Assembly: GCA_034432935.1 (NCBI GenBank)
Contig: DAOUBD010000088.1
Coordinates: 1 to 33,966, forward strand
DNA: 33,966 nucleotides
Reading direction: 5' to 3'
Source: DAOUAG01 sp034432935
GTDB taxonomy: Bacteria > Chloroflexota > Dehalococcoidia > SM23-28-2 > RBG-16-64-32
Shown here: positions 1 through 7,411 of the stretch, one piece after another
Position numbering within the stretch: the first letter of the stretch is position 1
How the letters are laid out: each line of letters opens with the position of its first letter
Position numbers and translations under genes: made by a program
The notes under the pieces: generated by a model
Databases searched by the model: none
What the model was told of the DNA's origin: nothing
Seen by the model: only the letters and a program-made list of their open reading frames with translations

Positions 1-97
1 CCAGCACCATCCAGGTCGACGGCATGAAGGCCGGCGCCAGGTTGATGCAGAAGGCGATGGCGTAGGCGCCCAGCAGCCGGATGAGGTCATCGCTCAT
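1..97 (-). CDS. N-terminal fragment of a membrane protein
   Basis: Only the first 32 codons are inside the window; the gene continues beyond the left edge. The start is ATG at 97-95. An ATG at 105 reaches a stop after three codons and is excluded. The fragment is hydrophobic, beginning MSDDLIRLLGAYAIAF and continuing with NLAPAFMPSTWM, which looks like a first membrane helix followed by a Pro-containing re-entrant stretch. It resembles the N-terminus of small VTT/DedA-like integral membrane proteins, but 32 residues cannot fix the family. It is divergent from the gene at 575, with the repeat cluster between them. Confidence 0.6.
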   Translation of the reverse strand, partial: MSDDLIRLLGAYAIAFCINLAPAFMPSTWMVL

Positions 98-155
98 GCC
101 GCCATGGTAACAGGCGGGGGTTTCAGGCTCGCTCCTTGGTGAGCCGGGGCGGGCC

Positions 156-184
156 GCTCATGCTTCGAGAGCCTCAGCATGAGC
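156..184. repeat. REP-like hairpin unit, copy 1
   Basis: Arms GCTCATGC (156-163) and GCATGAGC (177-184) are perfect reverse complements. Inside them GAG and CTC can extend the stem. Copies at 289-314 and 464-492 share the same core, and those at 331-359 and 506-534 differ by a few bases in the core. Confidence 0.85.
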
Positions 185-240
185 GGGATTGTACGAGAGC
201 CCCAGCGTGAGCGGGGGGGTGTGAGCGCAACGTCCCTTCC

Positions 241-271
241 CGCTCGCCCTGAGGCACTCGAAGGGCGAGCG
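241..271. repeat. Second type of hairpin repeat
   Basis: A perfect 10-bp inverted repeat: CGCTCGCCCT at 241-250 and AGGGCGAGCG at 262-271 with an 11-base loop. A related unit at about 413-446 has one mismatch in the outer arms and a changed loop. It sits between copies of the first unit, which suggests a composite mosaic element. Confidence 0.8.
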
Positions 272-538
272 GGGGTTCCGCCGCGGCCCATGCTTCGAGA
301 GCCTCAGCATGAGCGGGATTGTCTGCGGGCCGATGCTTCGAGGGGGCCTCAGCATGAGCGGGGATGACATATGTTCCCGCCCCAACATGAGCGGGTCGAA
401 CAGCACCCCTTTCCGCTCGTCCTGAGCCCCGCCGAAGGGCGAGCGGAGCGCGACGCGACGGCGGCTCATGCTTCGAGAGCCTCAGCATGAGCGGTGGTCA
501 GTGCGGCTCATGCTTCGAGGGCCTTGGCATGAGCTGCC

Positions 539-567
539 TTGCCCTCGCGCTGGCTGGGCCCCAAACT
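539..567 (+). promoter_or_regulatory. Possible promoter for the gene at 575
   Basis: TTGCCC (539-544), a 17-base spacer, then CAAACT (562-567), which ends seven bases before the ATG at 575. There is no Shine-Dalgarno. The geometry fits a leaderless transcript, but the -10 match is weak (3 of 6). Confidence 0.35.
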
Positions 568-574
568 TTAGCTC

Positions 575-1678
575 ATGGCGCGCCCGCGAACCATCGCCGA
601 GATCCCCACGCCGGCGCTGGTCATCGACCTCCCGGCCATGGAGAGGAACATCCGGCGCATGGCCGACTTCTTCGCCGAGGGACCGTGCCGGCTGCGCCCC
701 CACTTCAAGGCGCACAAGACGCCGGAGATCGCGCGGCGCCAGTTGGCCGCCGGCTCCTGCGCCGGCATCACCTGCGCCACCGTGGCCGAGGCCGTGGCCG
801 TGGCGCCCTTTTGTGCCGACATCCTTATCGCCAACGAAATCATCGGCGCAGATAAGGCGGCCCGTGTGGCGGCCCTCGCCCGGCGGGCAGACGTAAAGGT
901 GGCCATCGACTCCCTTCAGGGCTTGCGGGAGATGGCAGCCGCGGCCCAGGCGGCCGGCACCACCGTGGGCGTCCTCGTGGACATCAACGTGGGCATGCCC
1001 CGCTGCGGCGTCCTTTCGGAAGAGGAGGCCATCTCCCTGGCCCGGCGCGTCGAGGACACCCCCGGCCTCCGCCTGCGCGGCCTCATGGGCTACGAAGGCC
1101 ACGCCGTCGGCTTGCCGGACCGCCCGGCCCGCGAGTCGCAGGCGCGAGCTTCGATGACCAAGCTTCTCTCCATAGCCCGGGCCTTCCACGCCGCCAGGCT
1201 CCCCTGCGAGATCGTCTCGGCGGGCGGCACCGGAACCTACGACATCACCGGCCGGATCGAGGGCGTCACCGAGGTGCAAGCCGGCTCGTACGTCCTTATG
1301 GACACGGCGTACGCCAAACTGAACCTGCCCTTCGAGCTGGCCTTCTACGTTCTGGCCACCGTCATCAGCCGCCCATCGCCCACCATCTGTGTCGCCGACT
1401 GCGGCCTCAAAGCAGTCACCGAGGACCACGGTAACCCAAGCGTCGCCGATACGCCGGGCGCTAGCGTCCTCTTCCTGAGCGATGAGCACGCCACCATCAC
1501 CCTGCCGCCAGACTCCGGCCTTCAGCCCGGGGACCGCATCCGGCTATGGCCGTCCCACATCGACCCCACCGTAAACCTGCACGACGTCTTCTACGTCGTT
1601 GCCGAAGGCGAGGTGGCAGACGTATGGCCCATCGCGGCCAGGGGTTATGCGGAGGAGAGGGAAGCCCTCCGAGGGTGA
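575..1678 (+). CDS. D-threonine aldolase / D-serine dehydratase family PLP enzyme
   Basis: A 367-residue fold-type III PLP enzyme with an alanine-racemase-like N-terminal barrel and a C-terminal beta domain. The PLP lysine is K45 in RPHFKAHKTP, the family signature, and AGGTGTYD lies mid-protein in the phosphate-binding region. The C-terminal metal motif is PSHID with H328 and D330. From family knowledge, D-serine dehydratases use His-x-Cys for zinc, whereas Alcaligenes-type D-threonine aldolase uses His-x-Asp for a divalent metal, so this protein leans to aldolase. Expected reaction: retro-aldol cleavage of D-threonine or a related beta-hydroxy-D-amino acid to glycine and an aldehyde in the cytoplasm. 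ATG 575 is chosen because the protein matches the family length from there. The aminotransferase at 1784 follows after 105 bases and has its own promoter. Confidence 0.85.
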   Translation: MARPRTIAEIPTPALVIDLPAMERNIRRMADFFAEGPCRLRPHFKAHKTPEIARRQLAAGSCAGITCATVAEAVAVAPFCADILIANEIIGADKAARVAALARRADVKVAIDSLQGLREMAAAAQAAGTTVGVLVDINVGMPRCGVLSEEEAISLARRVEDTPGLRLRGLMGYEGHAVGLPDRPARESQARASMTKLLSIARAFHAARLPCEIVSAGGTGTYDITGRIEGVTEVQAGSYVLMDTAYAKLNLPFELAFYVLATVISRPSPTICVADCGLKAVTEDHGNPSVADTPGASVLFLSDEHATITLPPDSGLQPGDRIRLWPSHIDPTVNLHDVFYVVAEGEVADVWPIAARGYAEEREALRG

Positions 1679-1716
1679 AAAGCCGCCCCTCTCCCACAGT
1701 GGCGCGCCTCGCCAGG

Positions 1717-1745
1717 ATGACAGTGGAGCCGCCCTCTGATACGAT
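1717..1745 (+). promoter_or_regulatory. Promoter for the aminotransferase
   Basis: ATGACA (1717-1722; five of six matches to the -35 consensus), a 17-base spacer and TACGAT (1740-1745). A start site near 1752 would give a leader of about 30 bases containing GGAGG at 1774-1778, five bases before the TTG start. Confidence 0.55.
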
Positions 1746-1783
1746 AACCTGAGCCATCCTCGTGTCCACTTCCGGAGGACCCA

Positions 1784-2968
1784 TTGACCGAAACAGCGCA
1801 TACCCAAAAGAGGCGGCCCTTCTCTAGGAAGGTTGACTCCATATCCTCCTCTGGCATCCGCCGCTTCTTCGAGCTCATCGCCAACATGGACGGCTGCATC
1901 TCCCTGGGCGTAGGAGAGCCAGACTTCGTAACGCCAGAGTCATTCTCCCGCGCCGCCGTAGAGGCCATAGCGCGGGGCGAAACACACTATACATCCAACT
2001 ACGGCTTGCCGGAGCTGCGCCAGGCGATCTCTGCCCATTTGGAGCGGCTCTACGGCGTTAGGTACGATCCAGGAGAGGAGATACTGGTGACGGTGGGGGT
2101 ATCGGAGGCGCTGCTGCTGGCCACCCACGCCCTCCTGGACCCAGGCGACGAGCTCCTGTCGCCGGACCCGTACTACGTGGCCTATCAGCCGTGTACCATC
2201 CTGGCCGGCGGCACCTTCGTACCGGTGCCCACCCACATGGAGCACGGGTTCCGGGTCTCGGCGAGCGATCTCGAAGCCCGGATTACGGAACGTACAAAGG
2301 CGATCCTCCTCGGATATCCCTCCAACCCAACCGGGGCCCAGATGCCCCGGGAGGAGCTGGCCGAGATCGCCGACCTAGCCGCCCGCCGCGATCTGATCGT
2401 CATCTCCGATGAGATCTATGACCGTCTGTCATACGGGATCCCCCACACCTGCTTCGCCTCTTTGCCCGGGATGAAGGAACGCACCATCCTCCTGGGCGGC
2501 TTCTCAAAGGCCTACGCCATGACCGGATGGCGGGTGGGCTGGGCCTGTGCGCCCGCCGACATCCTGGAGCAGATGATGAAGGTCCACCAGTACATCATCA
2601 TGTCCGCCCCCACCCCCTCTCAGTACGCTGCCCTGGAAGCCATCCGCAACGGCGAGGAGCAGGCCCTCGAGTTCGTGGCTGAATTCGATGCCCGGCGTAG
2701 GCTCATCGTTGCCGGGCTCAAACAGATGGGACTCGCCACCTTCGAGCCCCAAGGCGCCTTCTACGCGTTTCCGTCCATCCGTTCCACCGGCCTCGACGAC
2801 GTAGAGTTCGCCGAGCAACTCCTGTTGCGAGAAAAGGTGGCCGTCATCCCTGGCTCGGCCTTTGGCGAATGCGGGCGCGGCCACGTCCGCATCTGTTACG
2901 CCTCTCCCCAGCCTGTCCTAGAGGAGGCCCTGGAACGGATTGGCCGCTTCGTGGGCCAGCACCGCTAG
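1784..2968 (+). CDS. Class I/II aminotransferase, aspartate-aminotransferase-like
   Basis: A 394-residue cytoplasmic PLP aminotransferase of fold type I. Visible motifs: GEPDF near residue 45, HYTSNYG at about 68-74, YPSNPTG at 178-184, SDEIYDRL at about 208-215 and the Schiff-base lysine K242 in GGFSKAYAMTGWRVGW, with the substrate-carboxylate Arg expected near the C-terminus (GHVRICYA). The start is TTG at 1784 because a good GGAGG lies five bases upstream. It belongs to the AspB-like subgroup (aspartate, alanine or aromatic substrates); exact specificity cannot be read. The next gene starts inside its last 29 bases, so the two are probably translationally coupled. Confidence 0.9.
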   Translation: MTETAHTQKRRPFSRKVDSISSSGIRRFFELIANMDGCISLGVGEPDFVTPESFSRAAVEAIARGETHYTSNYGLPELRQAISAHLERLYGVRYDPGEEILVTVGVSEALLLATHALLDPGDELLSPDPYYVAYQPCTILAGGTFVPVPTHMEHGFRVSASDLEARITERTKAILLGYPSNPTGAQMPREELAEIADLAARRDLIVISDEIYDRLSYGIPHTCFASLPGMKERTILLGGFSKAYAMTGWRVGWACAPADILEQMMKVHQYIIMSAPTPSQYAALEAIRNGEEQALEFVAEFDARRRLIVAGLKQMGLATFEPQGAFYAFPSIRSTGLDDVEFAEQLLLREKVAVIPGSAFGECGRGHVRICYASPQPVLEEALERIGRFVGQHR

Positions 2969-4220
2969 GCGCGCCATACGACTCCCCGGCGCGCTTGCCG
3001 CAGCGGCCGCCGTCGCCATAGTAGCCGTCGCCGCGGCGAGCTGCCGCAGTTCTGGCCCGGCGCCCGCCGGGAGCCCGGCCTGCGGTCCGGGCCAGAACTG
3101 CCCTCCCGCCAGCGCATCGCCGGCGGCATCCCCAGTGCCGCCTTCGGGGCCCTCCGCCAACGCCTACCGCCTGACCCGCATCATGCCGGATGTGAGCTTC
3201 GAGCGCATGGTCGATCTGGTGCCCATCCCAGGCAGACCGAGAGAGGCCATTGTGCTTCTCCAAAAGGACGCCACCATCTGGCGAGTCTCTCTGGACGGCA
3301 GCTTCCCGCCGGCCCTATTCGGCGACCTCTCTGCCTACGTGGGCGGCAGCGGCAACGAAGAAGGGTTGCTCTCGGCAGCCTTCTCGCCCGAATTCGAAAC
3401 CGACCACCGGCTGTACGTGTACTACACCCGGGGCGGCGCCTCGGGCCTGCCCACGGTCCTGGCGCGCTTTCCCGCCAGTGCTACGGAGATGGATACGGAT
3501 CGCCAAACCGTGGTGCTGGAGGTGCCGGACTTCGCTTCCAACCACAACGGCGGCAAGCTGCTCTTCGGGCCAGACGGGTATCTCTATCTCTCCACCGGCG
3601 ACGGCGGCGGCGCGGGAGACCCCCAGGAGAACGGCCAAGACACTTTCAGCCTCCTCGGCAAGATCCTGCGCATCGGCGTTACGGGCCAGGAGACCTACGC
3701 TATCCCCGCCGATAATCCCTTCGCGAGCGGCGGCGGGGCCCCCGAAGTCTGGGCCTACGGCCTGCGCAACCCCTGGCGCATCAGCTTCGACCGGTTAACG
3801 GGAGACCTTTGGGCGGGCGACGTCGGCCAGGACCGGTGGGAGGAGATAGATCGCATAGTGAGGGGGGGCAACTACGGCTGGGATTGCTACGAGGGTTTCG
3901 CCAAATACGAACCCGACGGCTGCCCCGAAGACGGCCTAGAGTGGCCCAGGGCCGTGTACGGGCACGATCAGGGCGCCGCCGTCACCGGCGGTTACGTCTA
4001 CCGGGGTTCCGCGATGCCGGAGCTGTACGGCTGGTACGTGTACGCCGACGCCTACAGCGGCAACGTATGGGCCCTCGATGCCGCCCCGGGGGCGGACAGC
4101 GAGCCCGTGAAGCTTGTGACGGATAGCGGCGCGCAGATCGTCTCCTTCGCCGAGGCCCCGGACGGCGAGCTACTCCTCCTCAGCTTCGATCGCGCCATCT
4201 ACCGGCTGGAGCGCCGCTGA
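2940..4220 (+). CDS. PQQ-dependent sugar dehydrogenase-like lipoprotein (glucose/sorbosone dehydrogenase family)
   Basis: A 426-residue exported beta-propeller. The N-terminus is a lipoprotein signal: a hydrophobic Ala/Val run ending AAASC near residue 35, then a Pro/Ser/Ala-rich linker to about 75. The catalytic domain carries family motifs: NHNGGKLLFGPDGYLYLSTGDGGG near 200, AYGLRNPWRISFD near 275, and AGDVGQDRWEEI followed by GGNYGWDCYEG. Members oxidise aldose sugars or related substrates with PQQ in the periplasm or on the outer face of the membrane; many homologues have no known substrate. The TTG at 2940 overlaps the preceding aminotransferase by 29 bases and has AGGAGG about 11 bases upstream; no later start preserves the signal peptide. 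It converges on the DUF2804 gene with a 13-base gap. Confidence 0.85.
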   Translation: MAASWASTARRAIRLPGALAAAAAVAIVAVAAASCRSSGPAPAGSPACGPGQNCPPASASPAASPVPPSGPSANAYRLTRIMPDVSFERMVDLVPIPGRPREAIVLLQKDATIWRVSLDGSFPPALFGDLSAYVGGSGNEEGLLSAAFSPEFETDHRLYVYYTRGGASGLPTVLARFPASATEMDTDRQTVVLEVPDFASNHNGGKLLFGPDGYLYLSTGDGGGAGDPQENGQDTFSLLGKILRIGVTGQETYAIPADNPFASGGGAPEVWAYGLRNPWRISFDRLTGDLWAGDVGQDRWEEIDRIVRGGNYGWDCYEGFAKYEPDGCPEDGLEWPRAVYGHDQGAAVTGGYVYRGSAMPELYGWYVYADAYSGNVWALDAAPGADSEPVKLVTDSGAQIVSFAEAPDGELLLLSFDRAIYRLERR

Positions 4221-4233
4221 ACCCTCGCCGCGC

Positions 4234-5265
4234 TCACCATCGCGCCTCGTGGTGCTCCACCCACCCTACCAGCCCATCGAAGCTTATCCGCTGGCCCTCC
4301 TCCGTCTCCACAGAACCGGCGTAGCGGCCGAAGAGCTGGTGCACCTCCGAACGGACTACCAGAAGGTCGGTCTTGGCCACCCGTTCGAAGACGGGTTGAA
4401 AACGGACGTCGATCCGGCTGGAATCCGGCGTGCGCACGGCCCACGGCTCCATGAAGTGCCGTTTGTCGTACTCCCAGACGAGCTCCTCGCTCACCTTTGT
4501 GACGCGGCCATCGAGGCAGATGCCGTTCTCCGTCATGCCCGTGCCTACGGTCCAGCCGCCACCTAGATTCAACCCCAGCGCGCGGCCATCCACGCGTCCC
4601 GAGCACGAGCCCCAGTTCCAGAAGCAGCGGTAGCGCCACACGCCGCGCCCGAAGTCCAGACACCCGAAGGAGGAACCCTCGGCGAACTCCAGGCGCTCGC
4701 CGCCGATGGTCACGTGGCCCGATGCTGGCAAACAGTTCTGTTTGGAGGTGAACTGGAACCGGTCGCCGCTCCAGGGAATGACCACGTTAAGGGTCTCGTG
4801 GCCGGCGGGACGCCGCGCCAGCAGGTCTGCCGAAAGTGAGGAGCCGCCGAAGCGGCGGCTGTCCACCCGCACCCTGGTCCCTTCCCCTTCCGCGGTCATG
4901 GTTAGCCGCAGGCGCGGGCCTATGAACTCCCCGTCGCCGTCTGGCGTCGCCGAGAGGCGAACGCCCCGCCCCAAGGGAGTCACCACATTCTGCTCCAGGT
5001 ACTTTCCTGTCTCAAAGTCCAGGAAGTACACGAAGGCCACCCCAACGTAGTCCAGATGGGCGATGGTGGCAGAGAAGAGGCACCGCGGCCCGGTGAAGGC
5101 CCAGTAGTTCCATCGCTTCTTGCGCAGGAAGTGGCCCCTCAGGTTGCAGCGATGCAAGGGCCGCCGCGACCAACCCACGGCGACCGGATTCAGAAGACCT
5201 CGCCCGTCGCAAAGGTCCACGGGCGCCGTCAGCTCCCGTTCCTGAAAATCGCCCCTAGTTGCCAT
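4234..5265 (-). CDS. DUF2804 family protein
   Basis: 343 residues of a DUF2804-type protein. Visible are the N-terminal LLNPVAVGWSRRPLHRCN, then KKRWNYWAFTGPRCLFS, the aromatic stretch YVGVAFVYFLDFETGKYLE, and FGCLDFGRGVWRYRCFWNWG in the second half. The family is predicted to be beta-rich; its biochemical role is not established. ATG 5265 is chosen over the longer frame to 5472 because GGAGGG lies just upstream and the family similarity begins there; the extension would also cross the opposite gene. It is divergent from the DUF4097 gene. No signal peptide or membrane segment is visible. Confidence 0.8.
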   Translation of the reverse strand: MATRGDFQERELTAPVDLCDGRGLLNPVAVGWSRRPLHRCNLRGHFLRKKRWNYWAFTGPRCLFSATIAHLDYVGVAFVYFLDFETGKYLEQNVVTPLGRGVRLSATPDGDGEFIGPRLRLTMTAEGEGTRVRVDSRRFGGSSLSADLLARRPAGHETLNVVIPWSGDRFQFTSKQNCLPASGHVTIGGERLEFAEGSSFGCLDFGRGVWRYRCFWNWGSCSGRVDGRALGLNLGGGWTVGTGMTENGICLDGRVTKVSEELVWEYDKRHFMEPWAVRTPDSSRIDVRFQPVFERVAKTDLLVVRSEVHQLFGRYAGSVETEEGQRISFDGLVGWVEHHEARW

Positions 5266-5292
5266 GATCCCTCCTGGGCGCCACCGGCCGCA

Positions 5293-5301
5293 ATCATACC
5301 A
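5293..5301 (-). promoter_or_regulatory. Extended -10 promoter for the DUF2804 gene
   Basis: On the minus strand the sequence is TGGTATGAT, an extended -10 (TGn plus TATGAT, five of six matches). A start near 5286 would give a leader of about 20 bases containing the GGAGGG ribosome site. No good -35 is visible, as is usual for extended -10 promoters. Confidence 0.5.
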
Positions 5302-5350
5302 CCTAGCGAGGCAGGTGATATCCATCACACCGCCGGCGCGTAGGCTGCGG

Positions 5351-5356
5351 TACACT
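5351..5356 (+). promoter_or_regulatory. Candidate -10 for the DUF4097-cyclase pair
   Basis: TACACT ends ten bases before ATG 5367, with no -35 match at 17 bases. AGGGG lies between them, so the message would have either a very short leader or none. Confidence 0.35.
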
Positions 5357-5366
5357 AGGGGACGCC

Positions 5367-6017
5367 ATGGCGGCTCGCTTTCCGATGCCCGAGGGCGGGA
5401 CTCTTCGCATAACCAGCGTCTCTGGCCACGTAACAGTAGTGGCGGAAGACCGGCCTGATCTGGAAGTGGCATCTGACAAGCAGCGGCCGGAGCTTCGGGA
5501 CGAGGCCCGCACGGTGGTCCTGAGCACCATCGCCTCGCCGCTGGAGGTGCGCTGCCCGACGGGCACCAACGTGGTGGCTGGGGCCGTCTCGGGCCACATA
5601 CGTCTCCAGGGCTCCTTCGGCGCGGTACGGGCGGCCACCGTCTCCGGCCACATCACCGTTGACAGCGCCAGCGGCGACGTCGATCTGCGCAGCATCAGCG
5701 GGCACCTGACCATCGGCACGTGCGGGGGCCAATGCCAACTGAACACGAAGAGCGGCCGCATCAGCGCCGGAGAGACCGCGAGAGCCGTTCGCGCCTCCAC
5801 CCTGAGCGGTCAGGTGGAGCTGGGCACCGCTGGCCTGGAAGAGGTGCAAGTGCGCACAGTGTCCGGCGCGGTGCGCATCACGGTGCAAGGCGGCCGGATG
5901 CCTCGCGCCCGGCTACGGACCCTGTCCGGCCAGGTACGGTGCGACTGTCCAGAGGGGACCGATTTCGACCTAAAGGCGAGCACGGTCTCAGGGTCCATTG
6001 AAGTCTCAAGCAGATGA
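5367..6017 (+). CDS. DUF4097-like beta-strand repeat protein
   Basis: A 216-residue all-beta protein built from short repeats of about 20 residues containing S-V/I-S/T-G-x-V/I (VSGHVTV, VSGHIRL, VSGHITV, ISGHLTI, KSGRISA, LSGQVEL, VSGAVRI, LSGQVRC, VSGSIEV). This is the pattern of DUF4097 (DUF4098/LiaG-like) right-handed beta-helix domains. No signal peptide or membrane anchor is visible, so it is probably cytoplasmic or works through a partner. Its stop overlaps the cyclase start (ATGA at 6014-6017), so the two are co-translated and may act in one signalling unit. The molecular role is unknown. Confidence 0.8.
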   Translation: MAARFPMPEGGTLRITSVSGHVTVVAEDRPDLEVASDKQRPELRDEARTVVLSTIASPLEVRCPTGTNVVAGAVSGHIRLQGSFGAVRAATVSGHITVDSASGDVDLRSISGHLTIGTCGGQCQLNTKSGRISAGETARAVRASTLSGQVELGTAGLEEVQVRTVSGAVRITVQGGRMPRARLRTLSGQVRCDCPEGTDFDLKASTVSGSIEVSSR

Positions 6018-6574
6018 GCGGTCGACGCATCCGGGCTCCGGCGGGAAAGCCCGCGCCAGCCCATGAGCATGCGCATGGGGCCATCGTCTTCACCGACCTG
6101 GCCGGCTTCACCGAGTTCACTGCCCTCCAAGGCGACCAGGCTGCCCTGGACCTCCTGGCCACCCAGGAGCGGCTTGTGCGCCAGGTCATGGGCCAGCGCG
6201 GACGCATCGTAAAGGAGCTGGGCGACGGCATGATGCTATGGTTCGAGGATCCCGGCTTGGCTGTGCAGACGGCGCTGGCCCTCCAAGAGGCTTTTGACGA
6301 GCATGCCGCAGCCGACGATCTCCCCCTTTGGGTTCGCATGGGCGTCCACTACGGGAGCCCAGCCCGCCGGGGCCGGGACCTGGTAGGCCACGACGTCAAC
6401 CTGGCGGCCCGCATCGTCGAGCTAGCCGCGCCCGGAGAAGTCCTCGTCTCCGAGGAAGTGGTGAGCCGGGTGGGCGACAAGCTCCCGGGCGTCCACTTCG
6501 AGGAGGTCGGGCCGGCCGTCATGAAGGGCATACCTCATCCGGTGCCCCTCTACCGGGCGGCGCGTCGGCCCTAG
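6014..6574 (+). CDS. Class III adenylate cyclase, stand-alone catalytic domain
   Basis: 186 residues consisting almost entirely of one class III nucleotide cyclase homology domain, preceded by a short His/Pro/Ala-rich leader. Catalytic residues are complete: metal-binding D28 (FTDLAGFT) and D71 (KELGDGMM), adenine-selecting K67 and D122, and transition-state N129 and R133 (VNLAARI). The expected product is cAMP from ATP. There is no attached sensor or membrane domain, so control must come from a partner; the overlapping DUF4097 gene is the obvious candidate by position only. It converges on the next gene, and the two stop codons share the palindrome CTAG at 6571-6574. Confidence 0.9.
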   Translation: MSGRRIRAPAGKPAPAHEHAHGAIVFTDLAGFTEFTALQGDQAALDLLATQERLVRQVMGQRGRIVKELGDGMMLWFEDPGLAVQTALALQEAFDEHAAADDLPLWVRMGVHYGSPARRGRDLVGHDVNLAARIVELAAPGEVLVSEEVVSRVGDKLPGVHFEEVGPAVMKGIPHPVPLYRAARRP

Positions 6575-7404
6575 CGCCAGGGCCGCTGGCCAGCCCATCG
6601 CAGCAGGTCTCCCACCGGGCCGGGGGCGCCAGCGATGACCCCCTCGCTGAAGATGCTGACCTCCCCGCCATCGCGGCTCACGATGACGCCCCCTCCCTCT
6701 CGTACCTGCACTATTCCGGCCGCCATGTCCCACGGGAAGAGCTGATGGTGGATGTACACGTCGAAACGCCCGCTGGCGGCGTAGGCCAGTCCCAAGGCGG
6801 CGGAGCCGATGTTGAAGGCGGTCTCCATTCCCGGCCACAGGTCCGAGAGGAGGGCCAGCAGCTTGCCAGCGCGACCGTAGTCGTAGCCGAGACCGAAGCC
6901 CAGCACGGACTCCCCCAGAGACGGCGCACTGGACACGCGTGCCCGCCGGCCGGCTGCCCGAAGGCCGCACCCCCTGACGGCGAAGAACTCCTCGCCGGTG
7001 ACGGGGTTCTGGGTTAGCCCCAGCACCGGCTCCCCGTGCTGGCAAAGGGCGATGTTGAAGGCGAAGATGGGGATCCCGCGGGCGAAGTTACGGGTGCCGT
7101 CCAGGGGATCGACTACCCAGAGCCAACCCTCGCGCCAGCGATCCGCCTGCCCGGCGGTCTCCTCGGAGAGGACGGCGTGGCTCGGATACTCCTGGCGCAG
7201 CAAGGTGAGGACCGCCTCCTCCACGGCTAGGTCAGTCTCCGTCACGAAGTTGCCGCGGCCCTTTGCCACCTTGTGGGATGGCCGGCGGCCGAATCTCTGA
7301 CGAATGATCCGCGCAGCCTCCTGGGCGCAGGCCCTGGCCACGGCCTCCGCGCTCATGCCGTTCGCCGAAAGGGGCAGCCAATCCCGCCCCCCTGGCCTTG
7401 CCAC
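6571..7404 (-). CDS. Inositol monophosphatase family protein
   Basis: A 277-residue Mg-dependent sugar phosphatase of the inositol monophosphatase / FBPase / CysQ superfamily. Metal and catalytic motifs are intact: SEE at about 80-82, WVVDPLDGTRNF with D99, D102, G103 and T104, and PWDMAAG with D226. The substrate (inositol-1-phosphate, fructose-1,6-bisphosphate, PAP or another) cannot be decided from motifs. The GTG at 7404 is seven bases after the argS stop, supporting an operon; an ATG at 7356 (residue 17) fits family N-termini equally well, and neither has a strong ribosome site. Confidence 0.85.
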   Translation of the reverse strand: MARPGGRDWLPLSANGMSAEAVARACAQEAARIIRQRFGRRPSHKVAKGRGNFVTETDLAVEEAVLTLLRQEYPSHAVLSEETAGQADRWREGWLWVVDPLDGTRNFARGIPIFAFNIALCQHGEPVLGLTQNPVTGEEFFAVRGCGLRAAGRRARVSSAPSLGESVLGFGLGYDYGRAGKLLALLSDLWPGMETAFNIGSAALGLAYAASGRFDVYIHHQLFPWDMAAGIVQVREGGGVIVSRDGGEVSIFSEGVIAGAPGPVGDLLRWAGQRPWR

Positions 7405-7411
7405 GGCCCGC

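Larger units (their letters stand above)
98..574. repeat. Gene-free region with a REP-like hairpin repeat cluster
   Basis: No protein gene is supported here; the short ORFs on both strands are translations of the repeats (recurring MLRLSKHE and PAHAEALEA strings). The main unit has 8-bp arms GCTCATGC / GCATGAGC around a core close to TTCGAGAGCCTCA. Full or near-full copies lie at about 156-184, 289-314, 331-359, 464-492 and 506-534, with a decayed half-copy at about 190-213. A second hairpin unit has arms CGCTCGCCCT / AGGGCGAGCG at 241-271, and a diverged copy lies at about 413-446. The units alternate in the same orientation, as REP/BIME-type repeats do. No transposase is nearby. Confidence 0.85.

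Noticed and set aside
94..488. Short ORFs on both strands in the repeat cluster
   Set aside because: They are translations of the hairpin units, occur in several frames at once, and have no ribosome sites.
482..1489. 335-codon ORF on the minus strand
   Set aside because: It is antisense to the PLP enzyme at 575-1678, whose motifs are clear; a GC-rich shadow frame.
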